This document shows, piece after piece, positions 10,915-20,349 of a stretch of 64,000 nucleotides of DNA. Where the stretch lies: positions 5,642,001 through 5,706,000 of the forward strand of contig JAHRBC010000003.1 of the NCBI GenBank assembly GCA_022702545.1. The letters run 5' to 3'. Each line of letters starts with the position of its first letter. Within the stretch, counting starts at the first letter, position 1. The stretch comes from Phycomyces nitens (lineage: Eukaryota; Mucoromycota; Mucoromycetes; Mucorales; Phycomycetaceae). A program made the position numbers and the translations under genes. The notes under the pieces are model-generated. The model worked only from the letters and a program-made list of their open reading frames with translations. It was not told the origin of the DNA and did not search any database.

Positions 10915-12661
10915 TCATGAAAGGTCAATCAAGATATCCAAGCCCTTTAGTTTGGATCTCCTGACAGCCTCTTTTCTCATTCGTCTTTGTTTAGCATACT
11001 CTGATATATGAGCATCATCTTCTACATCCTCCAGATCAACGTCAAAAACCTCGACATTGACAGGACTATGATTGCTACCGTCGCCGGTTCTCAGGGACAA
11101 ACCTTTGTTCAGAGATTCCATGTCAATGATCTCTGGACTAGGAGATTCAGAAATAATAAAGACTTCCTTGGGTTTTGGGCTATCATCATCATCATCATCA
11201 ACTGGATATTTGCTGGCCAACAAGTACTCTTTTTGAGTCACATTTTCATTCTCGTCATAGAGGTCAATAAGTGATTTGGAAGCCTTTTTGTTATCTCGAA
11301 TGTCTTTTTCTTCCATCAATAGAGCAATCTAGAACAATTGGCTAGATAAATATCGTCAATCTATCAATCTATATATTTACCTCTTGTTCTACCGCCAATC
11401 TCCTAAGCTCAAATGTGCGCTTCATGGGAATAATAAAGGTGTCTACGAGATTGACAACAGACTGACCATAGACTGATGTATTGTAAAAGTTCTCCATCTG
11501 GAGAGGGCGCATGGACCTTTGTTTTTCCCAAGAATCTTTATAATCTGTATTAACCCACATTTCTCGACACATCAGACTTTACTGGACTACCTTACCATTT
11601 GTGTATACCCGAGATGTTCGATGAAGGGTCGAGTGGTATTCTTTTTGGTTTTCTTCAAACATATTCTTTGGAAGGACCATCATGCTGTCTCTAGAGATTG
11701 CAGAAAAGATGTCTTCTTTTTGTATATCAATCTTAATATCAGTAGATCTGATACTATATATATATAAAAACCATACTTTAGCCAGAGTAGCTCATTTTTG
11801 CCTTTAATATCACTTACGAGCCATCAGGCTGCTTTTCTGATTGAAAACACACCAGCTGAATATGGTTTTCCTAGAAGATCAAGGTTAAGGACACCTTTGT
11901 TACATTTATCCTCTAAATCTTACATGGTCTGGTGTGGCATCAAAACAAGACAAGATCATACCAAAGAACCGATCGTCCATTGATTGCTGTAGGTACTGGG
12001 TCTTTAGGTCTAGTTTGTTATCGAGAATCAGTAATCCTAACCCATGTTTATGATCGTGCTTATTCCCCCAAGAGTAGCTTACCAACATGAGAAGGAAATG
12101 CTGTAATATGAGGATGGCTGTGGTACTTTTTTTTTTTTAAAAAAAGACGATTAAAATTCACATTTAAATTCTTGATAGATTCCCATCTTATAAACCTACC
12201 CAGCCTATAACGCACATTGGTCGATTTGCTCTCTTGCTGTGTTCCTGTACAAATAAGAAGGATCAGCCAGGGCCAACAGACGATTGCCAATCAATTCTCA
12301 CTTCTGCTTGGAGTGCAGCCAGGTGAAGTTGCTCTGGTGCAATCTCGACACGATCCTTTCTTTTATCTGAACGAGTCAAGAGTGAGATGGCCTCTATACG
12401 AGCAGTAGTCCGTCCTTTCATATAAGGATTATTGCATGGCATGGTCTATGATTGTGATTTAATTAGAATTGCAAACGATAGCAATCATACTTACCTCCCA
12501 GCTTCCAATGAGCATTCCAATGATCTCTTCCTGTGGGGTTTCTCTGTTGGCTAATTTCAAATGGAGTATCTTTTTTTACTCTAATCTACCTTTTCTGTGG
12601 ACAGAGAATGAGTCAGGATGACCTGATAGATACTCGCGGGCAAAATGACTGATACCAGCAT
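10915..12661 (-). CDS. BRCC3: BRCC36-like JAMM deubiquitinase, ten exons
   Basis: Zinc-dependent protease of the MPN+/JAMM family. In animals BRCC36 cuts Lys63-linked ubiquitin in the BRCA1-A and BRISC complexes. Exons, in coding order: 12590-12661, 12495-12530, 12302-12445, 12200-12244, 12083-12125, 11924-12009, 11818-11870, 11596-11753, 11381-11535, 10915-11328; 401 residues. STEKEEIIGMLIG supplies the catalytic Glu. TRSDKRKDRVEIAPEQL is almost identical to animal BRCC36 and separates it from CSN5, Rpn11 and AMSH. VIGWYHSHPHITAFPSHVD has the full H-x-H-x7-S-x2-D metal motif, so it should be active. The C-terminal helical part is alignable but weaker. A final exon of about 137 residues adds an acidic tail with six Asp in a row, beyond the usual length near 316. 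Intron 4 ends in an A-rich stretch with a poor acceptor. Confidence 0.88.
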
Positions 12662-12702
12662 AATGATAATGATAATGATAATGATAATGATGATGATGAT
12701 GT
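12661..12702. repeat. (ATGATA/ATG)n microsatellite at the start of the BRCC36-like gene
   Basis: Tandem ATGATA units followed by ATG units. Read on the minus strand it is the leader just before, and touching, the predicted start codon at 12661. Length change here would alter the leader and not the protein. Confidence 0.85.
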
Positions 12703-13709
12703 GAGATTATGCCAACTTTAGATGATCAAAAGGAAACGAGAACGTCGAGTTCACAAGAGGTGACTGCGCTGTTAATGATATTATTATTATTATTATTTTT
12801 TAAAACAACTTGCACTTAAAATGAACATGTCTTTATAAAAAAAATTCGTACATTTGCCAACAAATAAAGTCTCTTGTAAACCATTGGCTTAATTGTTACA
12901 AAGAGTTATAAGCCTAGCAAACAAAGAAACTTGCTGATCACTGACAACTTGGGGGGATTTCTTGAACCAGAAACAAAATACGCCCTTTTATGATGTCTTG
13001 AATTTAGATTACTCGTTTCATGCAAGATACTTTGGTGTCTAGAGTAATGTTTCCAAGTATTATAGGCCAAGAAGTTCAAGACAACAGATGTTTTGCGCAT
13101 TATATATATATATCTATATATATCTATATATATCCTGCAGTGTTGAAAGTACACTCTGCTGCTCTGGTTATTAACTAGACACATTGACTCGAGATGCTTG
13201 TTCCTTATCTGACCCAATACCAATGACCATCAACTGTAGATTCCGTTTAGTTTAATTGCATTGCAACACTAACCAGAATTTTCAGTGTCAAATAATATAG
13301 TATTCCTCATTAGTCTCATAACCCAATATCTATCTATCTTTTTTCTTCTTCTTAAAAAAAGAAGCTTGTAATATTCAAGTTTGGAACGAATAAAAGTGTA
13401 AAATAAAAAACAAGTGTTCAACTTGTAGGATTATGCACGCATTTTGATTACATTGAAAATATCGAGGTAATATTCTTGTGGATATTAATTAGAATCCAAA
13501 ATACATATTAACATTGGATACAATCTGATATATTTAAAATTTATTATTAACCTTCTTTTTTTTAAGATAAAATATTACCAGTGGGAAACACGATGTGAAT
13601 TCTTTGATATCAGTCATATTACAATGTATTGTCGATTATGATATAAAAGCCCATATCAACTATTTTCTTTTTTGGTTGCATTTTTTCAACATGATTTACA
13701 AAAGTGTGC
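12662..13709. other. Intergenic region between SMN and the BRCC36-like gene
   Basis: About 1 kb of AT-rich DNA between two minus-strand genes. It holds the microsatellite at 12661-12702, ATT runs near 12778-12797 and TATATC repeats near 13100-13135. I see no gene. Confidence 0.5.
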
Positions 13710-14900
13710 TCAAGATCGTCGAGCCTAAAGTATAAATCAGTTAGAGCATATTTAAAAGGCGTAAACTTACTTGATAAAGGCCAGTATAGTAGCCACTATA
13801 ATACCATGCCATCATCAGATTCGAAAGCATCTCGTCATCTGGAATATATATATATATATTATCAGTTTAATGAATACCCTGATTAATTACAGAAATTTAC
13901 CTTGTGCCGAGCTATTTGCTCTCTGTGGCATTGGTGGCATTGGTGGCATAGGAGGTATTGTGGGCATAGCGTGCGGCGCATGAGCAGTGCTTTTTGGTGT
14001 ATAATAGGAGTGTTCCGAGTAATATGGTACAGAGGGCTGAGGATATTCTTGATAATGATGATTATAGTATGCGTGTCCTTGATCCTGATAATCATCGGCT
14101 CTCTCCTCTTGCTCTCCCGCTTCTTCCTCCTCTTCTGGGTTCTCCTCATAGTCTTCTGGCTCCTCCTCCTCCTCCTCAACTTCATCCTCTAGTTCTTCTA
14201 CCTTTTCTTCTTCTTTTTCTTCTTCTTCTTCCTCCTCCTCCTCATTTTCATAATTCTCCTCTTCAGCCTCTTCCTGTTGTCCTTGTTCTTCTCCCTTCTC
14301 CTTTAACATTTCCTGATTATCATTTGGCAAATCCATGGTCTCCATCGACTCTGCAATCTTTGGCTTTTTAGCTTTAACTTCCTATAACAAACATTAAATA
14401 TTAAGTTTAGGATAACCTTTAATTTAATTCCACACAGGTATCTTCATCTTATAGACCATCAATCACCTCGACCAGGGCATCTGTAGGTACTTGGCGCTTC
14501 ATACTATTGCACATACACACACATATATATAAATATATATATATATATATCATCTGAGTTCATTATTCCTGGTGGAAATATTGATTTGGTGCATTACATA
14601 TTTGAGCGAGGAATATCTAAAGGGTCAGGGCACATCTCCCCTAGTTTTGTGGTGTTGTCTTTACTATGATACTGCTGTTTCATCAAATCCACAATTTTTG
14701 CATTACTAATGGTAGTAATGCTGATTATATAAATGAATCTTGCCTTGTAGCCTGATAATGCTGTGTCCCAATACTTGATCAAGTCAATGTCATTCCAGAG
14801 ATCTCCCTAGATCCCGAGTAAGTAACCTTTATTGGACAATGTTTTGGGAATGCACCTCTTTTGCTGAACTTGTGTGCAAATCCTCTGGTTGGGAATCCAT
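13710..14900 (-). CDS. SMN1: Survival motor neuron (SMN) homologue with acidic linker and YG box, seven exons
   Basis: SMN works with Gemin2 to load Sm proteins onto spliceosomal snRNAs. Exons, in coding order: 14856-14900, 14744-14806, 14598-14674, 14467-14503, 13901-14381, 13771-13838, 13710-13724; 261 residues in phase. Both conserved ends are present. The Gemin2-binding helix reads DLWNDIDLIKYWDTALSGYK. The C-terminal oligomerisation YG box reads LMMAWYYSGYYTGLYQ and is close to S. pombe Smn1. Between them are about 70 residues dominated by Glu, then a Tyr/Pro-rich stretch with repeated MPP. No Tudor domain is evident, as in S. pombe. Intron 2 (14675-14743) is GC-AG and 69 nt long, so it also reads through in frame; removing it gives YKQYHS, like S. 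pombe. The last exon codes only four residues. Confidence 0.88.
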
Positions 14901-15169
14901 TCTAATGATGTCTTTGAGAAATCATTATGCCTGCCACTGATTATTTTATTTTATTTCGCGTGACGAGTAAAAATTCAAAATGCCTCGAGTGCACACTGTC
15001 TTTAAATTCCCATCACATTTTACACAAATAATAATCTACTACAGTGCCATATTTGAATACAAGAGTTGGCTGGCTGGCTGGCTGGCTATAATTGATCGTC
15101 TCTATTTATTATCAATTAACAAGAGGTACAGGCAAAAGTATCAAATTAACATTAAAATTAACATTAAAA

Positions 15170-16429
15170 TTAAAGAGGTAAAGGTTCTGGTAAATTGCTA
15201 GCATTTGTACTGTATTCCATCTCAATAAGGGACTGGATCAATGGCCAGATTTGCTTCCTCGACAGCTTTACATTTTGCTGGTCATACAGTCCAATTCTGT
15301 CGTCTTTTTCATATGAAATGTCTAGATTTTCCAATATAACTGGCTTCTCATAACCTGGGGGTGTCTTGCCATTCTCCAGGTCTCTTTTGATACAGTCCAT
15401 CTTGTTGTTCCTGACAAACAATCCAATCTCTCGCTTATAGGATCCTCCCTTTATATCCTGTGCATGGTCATAGGATGTCAAGACAACCTGGAGGTCCAGT
15501 TTACGCTCCTCTGCAAAATTCCATGTGTCTTTAATTGCCTGCTCTGTGCCATGATGGAGTAGCCAGCCCTCGAGGTACCATGGCAACGAACTCGTTCCAA
15601 CACGGAAGCCATTGACCACCCATTCCTTATAGTCCTTGCGCAAAAGATCTCTAGTCGACATGCCTTTTACATCAGACTTGTATCTTTCAATCTCATTGTA
15701 ATAATTGCTCGTCGTATAATCACTCGTATTCACTGGAAAGGTACTCGCCAGGACATTAAAGGCAGCTACATCTGTTGGAGTCAGTTTTCCAAACGATTCC
15801 TGCATTCCAATCGTGTCCACAAGAATTGGTCCCAGTGCAAGCCTTGCCAGGGCATCTGCACACTCTTTTTCCTTGTACATGTCTTTAAAGTAAAGTACGA
15901 CTAGTGAAGTACAGGATCCAACAACCTCAATTCTGCGAGGATCTGCCAATCTGTACTGTCCTTCGTCAACATGGTGGTCCAGGATACCCACCACACGATC
16001 ATTCCACTCCTCTCCAAATGGTGCCGTCAACCGGTTGTGGTCGACCAAGAAGACCTGGGTCTCGTACTCGGAAGCCAGTCGTGCCAAGTCAATTTGGTCA
16101 ATAAACACCAGTTTCTCGGCATCAATGCCAGCCTTTGAGAATACAAAGTATGTCTCGGGTCTTAGAGCAAGATCTTCTTTGGGAACCTTTACCAAGGGTA
16201 CATACAGCTTTAAAGGGTCGTGGTTGGACTTTTGGCTGAGATAAGCAAAAGACAGGGCAGAAATTATGGAATCAAGATCTATGAATCTCAATGATGAGTA
16301 TATGAAATCACGTAATGAGTTCCTACCTGCAGAGTCATTTCCAGTAACCAGCACTAGTTTTGTCTTGTTGCTCTTGCTTGCTAGCTCGGCATGGACACTT
16401 TCGAGGAATCGGTTGACAGGTGAATTCAT
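15170..16429 (-). CDS. PPX1: Exopolyphosphatase, DHH family (PPX1), two exons
   Basis: Releases phosphate from the ends of inorganic polyphosphate, in cytosol or mitochondria in yeast. Exons 16278-16429 (with the intron at 16279-16326 removed, so 16327-16429 then 15170-16278) give 403 residues, against 397 in S. cerevisiae. The 48-nt intron is a multiple of three and free of stops, so an unspliced frame looks intact but breaks the metal site. After splicing the motif reads VTGNDSADLDSI, with metal-binding Asp residues. Further on are FLVDHN and the signature ILDHHVDEG; the DHHA2 part follows with DTIGMQ. The start at 16429 (MNSPVNRFL) fits the family; upstream in-frame Met codons at 16525 would add residues with no counterpart. 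Nearby FAB1 and the SPX-RING gene also touch phosphate or vacuole biology, but are far apart. Confidence 0.93.
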   Translation of the reverse strand: MNSPVNRFLESVHAELASKSNKTKLVLVTGNDSAGRNSLRDFIYSSLRFIDLDSIISALSFAYLSQKSNHDPLKLYVPLVKVPKEDLALRPETYFVFSKAGIDAEKLVFIDQIDLARLASEYETQVFLVDHNRLTAPFGEEWNDRVVGILDHHVDEGQYRLADPRRIEVVGSCTSLVVLYFKDMYKEKECADALARLALGPILVDTIGMQESFGKLTPTDVAAFNVLASTFPVNTSDYTTSNYYNEIERYKSDVKGMSTRDLLRKDYKEWVVNGFRVGTSSLPWYLEGWLLHHGTEQAIKDTWNFAEERKLDLQVVLTSYDHAQDIKGGSYKREIGLFVRNNKMDCIKRDLENGKTPPGYEKPVILENLDISYEKDDRIGLYDQQNVKLSRKQIWPLIQSLIEMEYSTNASNLPEPLPL

Positions 16430-17718
16430 AAAGTATAAAGGGTCAAAATGATACGATTCGGAGTTGACCATGACTGTAATGGGATAGGCGTCACAGAGAA
16501 TCTGTCCTTGCCAAACAGGGACCATAATACAATAGAGCCTAAAAGCAAGACATTAATTCATTGTAGTAAAGGAGATGCACTTTTACTATTTGGAAGGCGG
16601 TTTTTGATGCCATTAATTTTGTTCTTGTCAATGTGGGTGACTCCAAAAGTGCCTAAATTTCCCTTTCTTTCTTTATCCCATCTCAAACAACCATATTTAC
16701 TCTTCATCTTTGGTTTGCAATATCCTTTTCTATATATATATATATATATATATAATTTATATCTTGCAATGGTTTTATTAGTTACTAAACATATCCTTGC
16801 TTTTATCTCATATGCATATGCATATATATGCCTATAAATTTCATGACAATTTACCTATCATTTCTAGGAACCAAGACCTGCTTTTCTTTTGGAAAATCAA
16901 TACACTTTTTATACAGCAAAAGACACAATGCTAAAGTATAATGTAATGTTCCAATTGCTGTGGCAATAAAAAAAATATTTATAGTTCTTTATCCTCAAAA
17001 TATACCAAAGTTTTATAGACCACGAAACAATTAAATGTATAATGGAAATACTTTTGTCGCCTTTGTTATCAGCCAAGTTTGGTCTTTCAGAATGCTAAAG
17101 GCAGAAACGCGTGTAAATATAAGTTTAATTAACCAGCTGGTCTAGAATGAACACTTGAGAATAGCATACTTTTGTAATTATCACATCATTTATTGATAAT
17201 TTGCTGTAAACTTTCTTTTGTATAAACAAGACCATCAATACTTGCCAATTATCAACGTTCTTTTATAATGAATATAAGAAAAAAAGGAAAAGAAAAAGAA
17301 TATTTAGAAAGAAGATGGCCAATATCTTCTGCAATAGTAAACCACCGGTCAATAGCTGTCAGTTCATTAATAACTGGGAAACAATCATAAATAATGGGCT
17401 TCTATTTGCTCAGGAACAAAAAGGAATATTATAGTCTTGGATCAATTATATTGTTCAAAGATCAACAAGGCATATTCTACAATCATGGTAGACCCAAATC
17501 CAGTTAATCCTTTAAAGACGAGCGGGCAATTTTGGCTCACAAGTTTATATATTTTTGCACATTCTGTCTAATTAAATACACAGTGCACTGCCGATACTTT
17601 TAAGACTCGTACCAAAATCAATCAACTTGTAAACTATGATTATCAAAAGATTAATATTATAGTATGGTATTAAACACAATTTTAAAAAAAAGATTGAGGC
17701 CATCATTTCTTGCCAACA
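16430..17718. other. Intergenic region, AT-rich
   Basis: No gene seen in about 1.3 kb between PPX1 and VAC1 (both minus). It has a (TA)n run near 16732-16753. Reading frames on the plus strand are short and composed of AT-rich sequence. Confidence 0.5.
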
Positions 17719-20094
17719 TCAAGAGGTTAGCTGTGCCTGCAATCTATCAATCTCGACCCGCAACTCGTCAAGACTGGTCTTTAGGGTCTTTGTATCGTCA
17801 ATCCTTCGTTCCTTTTGGGCATCTCGAATGAACCCTTCAACAAGCCCATACTGTTCTTTGTAAGCCTGGATCTGCATGCGGATATCTTGTTTCCATGTGG
17901 CAGTTGGGTCTGGGGAACCATTGGATGTCGGTTTTCCAGATGGACTCTGGGCCTTTTTCTCAGGCTTGAGTAGTCGTGGAAGCATTTGGAGAGGCAGCAT
18001 GTTGCGCTGAAGATAAAGGTTGGCTGCTGTACATATATTGGTCTGCAGTCTTTTCATAGGTGCTGTGGGAGCAGGAAGAGAACGAATGCTTTTGGAAAGT
18101 GTATCATACAAAGCAAAGTTATCCAAAAGAGATTTGCGGATCTGGGCTGCTACTTGATAGCTTTCGTGCGTCTGTTGCGATTTTTGAGAGCCCTTTTCTT
18201 TTCTGTAATCAAGAAGCATATAAGTTTGTTGATTCTTTTTTCTTCTTCTTGAATGATCTAAACATTACTCGAGCATTATAATCGTATCGTGGAATCTAGG
18301 CAACTGTTTCTCGATTTTCTCTCTGGTAAGCGAGAGTTGGTGGTAAAGAGGAAAGATGGGTAAAGGTCGAAGGGACTCTTCGTGCTTTGTCTTGCGCCTT
18401 ATTGTATACACAAAAGTATTAGATGGATAGAAAGGTTGTCCAGAGCTGCAAGATAACTTACCGAAATACGGCTCTTTGACATTTACAGCAGGCTCGGGTA
18501 TCGCCAACAGGTTCTTCATCAAACGTGTCTAGTGTATTGTACAATTAGACTGTAGAATCGATACAATCAATCTAAACATGTACTCACCAGAAGACATGTT
18601 TAAGAAGAGAGGTATCATTTTTGAACATCGAACGTTTCCACACACGACATCTCCACACAAGCGGCAGTGATGTTTGCGGTTGGTCAGGGTGAATGCTTGG
18701 CTATATATATATTGCAGGTAAATATGAAATGGATATATCCAACGGCCATACAATAATCCTTACAGACACAAGGGACATTTGGTAACAGTGCGGTCATCTT
18801 GCCATTTTGCTACAGTCTGTTCACCATCTTTATATATATATATATTTACATATTTACATGGTTAAATCCCAACCTCCAGATTATTTATAGTATCTATCAA
18901 TCGACTCACCTCGGTATTTTAGTTTCATGCTTAGGATGCTGTTGCCACTAGATACTAAAGGAGAGTTTGGAGCAATCATGCTACCAAAGCTTTCTTTAGA
19001 AGAAGAAGATTCGGACCTCTCTAGATTAATACTTCTTAGGGATGAAGCAGGACTTGTAAGTAAGCTAGTGGGACGCTCATGGCCCTTGACACCTGTATCT
19101 GAATTATAATGGATCCTAGCCAGCTACTCGAATTGTTTTGATTAGTACTAATCCCAACCCAAGTCAACCCAAACCATCCATATCCTACCTTTTCTAGTCG
19201 TTTCTCTAGACGGTTACTATCCAGATAGACACGATCGATTGTCTTGGCTCTCTGACCAAGGAAAGCCTTTGACAGATCTCGAGTGGCCCCTTGGGTCTCC
19301 ATGTAGCCTTCTCTTCCAATGTAACATCCTACGCATACTTTGCACCATATGCCATTTTCTGGGTCATGGCATGCTTCCCGGTTAAGCTTGATCTCGTACT
19401 GAGTATGGGTCTCACAAAACAAGCGTCCACATCTAACCAAAAGAAGAATACACACACATCAATTCCTGGGATGTTATCTAAATCTAATGCTAGTCAAGCA
19501 CGCATTCCAGGCCACCATACTTTATACAGTGCTGCTTTCCTGCTCCATTCCTGCCGAGTGTCTTGCCACAACCGGGCAGACTGCACATATCGTTGTTTGT
19601 CTCTCGTTGCCAGTACTCTTTGGTGATAAACTCTGTACCCTGTCGCTCGTTATCAGACACAAAGAATGCAGGGTTATTGTTTCCGAGACTAAAATTATTA
19701 AAGCTGCTCATTAGCGCAGGGTCCACTAGTTGCCGAAGAGACCGCTCGACTGCATTGGCATTTGGGGATGTGCCGAGGTATCTGTTGCCTGTTCCTACAC
19801 TGAGCGTATTTTGGACCTTTTTTTGTGCGGTGCTAAACCATGATAAGAACGCTCCCTTTGTGTCCTCTTCATTATGAGCAACATCTAGATGCTATTTCCA
19901 AAGATATATATATACATATATACATGTATATAAGAACTAATGATCTCCTGTTTCATTTTGAACCGCTAGATTATTCATGCCTTGTTCAAATCCAAAAGAG
20001 ACCCACAAGCGTTGCCGCAGATTGGACATGAGATTCCCTCGATTGGCACATAATCTTCATAATTATAAGCAGGTAATGGCCGGCTGGTTGACAT
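17719..20094 (-). CDS. VAC1: VAC1/PEP7-type FYVE protein (rabenosyn-5 family), nine exons
   Basis: Endosomal tether effector that binds PI3P, the Vps21/Rab5 GTPase and the Sec1-like Vps45, guiding Golgi-to-endosome fusion. Exons, in coding order: 19981-20094, 19521-19891, 19189-19432, 18910-19084, 18764-18827, 18588-18700, 18462-18528, 18269-18397, 17719-18202; 586 residues, all phases agreeing. An N-terminal C2H2 finger (ISCPICGNACG then HLDVAH) is followed by an atypical FYVE-like zinc module (CSLPGCGKTLG, CGRLFCETHT, CKVC). A second FYVE domain has WQDDRTVTKCPLC, the basic PI3P patch RKHHCRLCG and later CCKCQ. The C-terminus is helical with a predicted coiled coil (DELRVEIDRLQAQL). This order matches yeast Vac1. 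Intron 1 seems to use a weak GC donor. The exon 4 acceptor (AAG at 19085) was chosen because only it keeps the frame. Confidence 0.9.
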
Positions 20095-20349
20095 TATTAC
20101 CACCACAAGAGTTGAGAATAATCAGGTTCAATATTCAGACACACATGCGGATTTGTCGGTGATCAAAACTCTATGCTCACAAAATAAAATAAAAAAAAAG
20201 GGCTAATGGATAAAATATATATATATGTAAAGGTTTTTTTTTTGGTTTATAAAGGAGAGTGGTATTATAATCAAGAGCTTCATGTAAGTAATATTTTTCT
20301 GCTGTTGATGTTGTTGTTGTTGTTGTCGTATTTACTAGTCTCCCACATT

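Noticed and set aside
14120..14300. CTT/TCC-rich tract as a plain microsatellite
   Set aside because: It reads as part of an in-phase SMN exon on the minus strand, so it is coding low-complexity DNA.
13994..14371. Plus-strand frame rich in Pro and Leu
   Set aside because: It is the complement of the Glu-rich coding exon of SMN, which has correct splice sites and conserved ends.
16430..16525. Upstream extension of PPX1 (start at 16525)
   Set aside because: The added 32 residues have no family counterpart, while the Met at 16429 matches the usual beginning.
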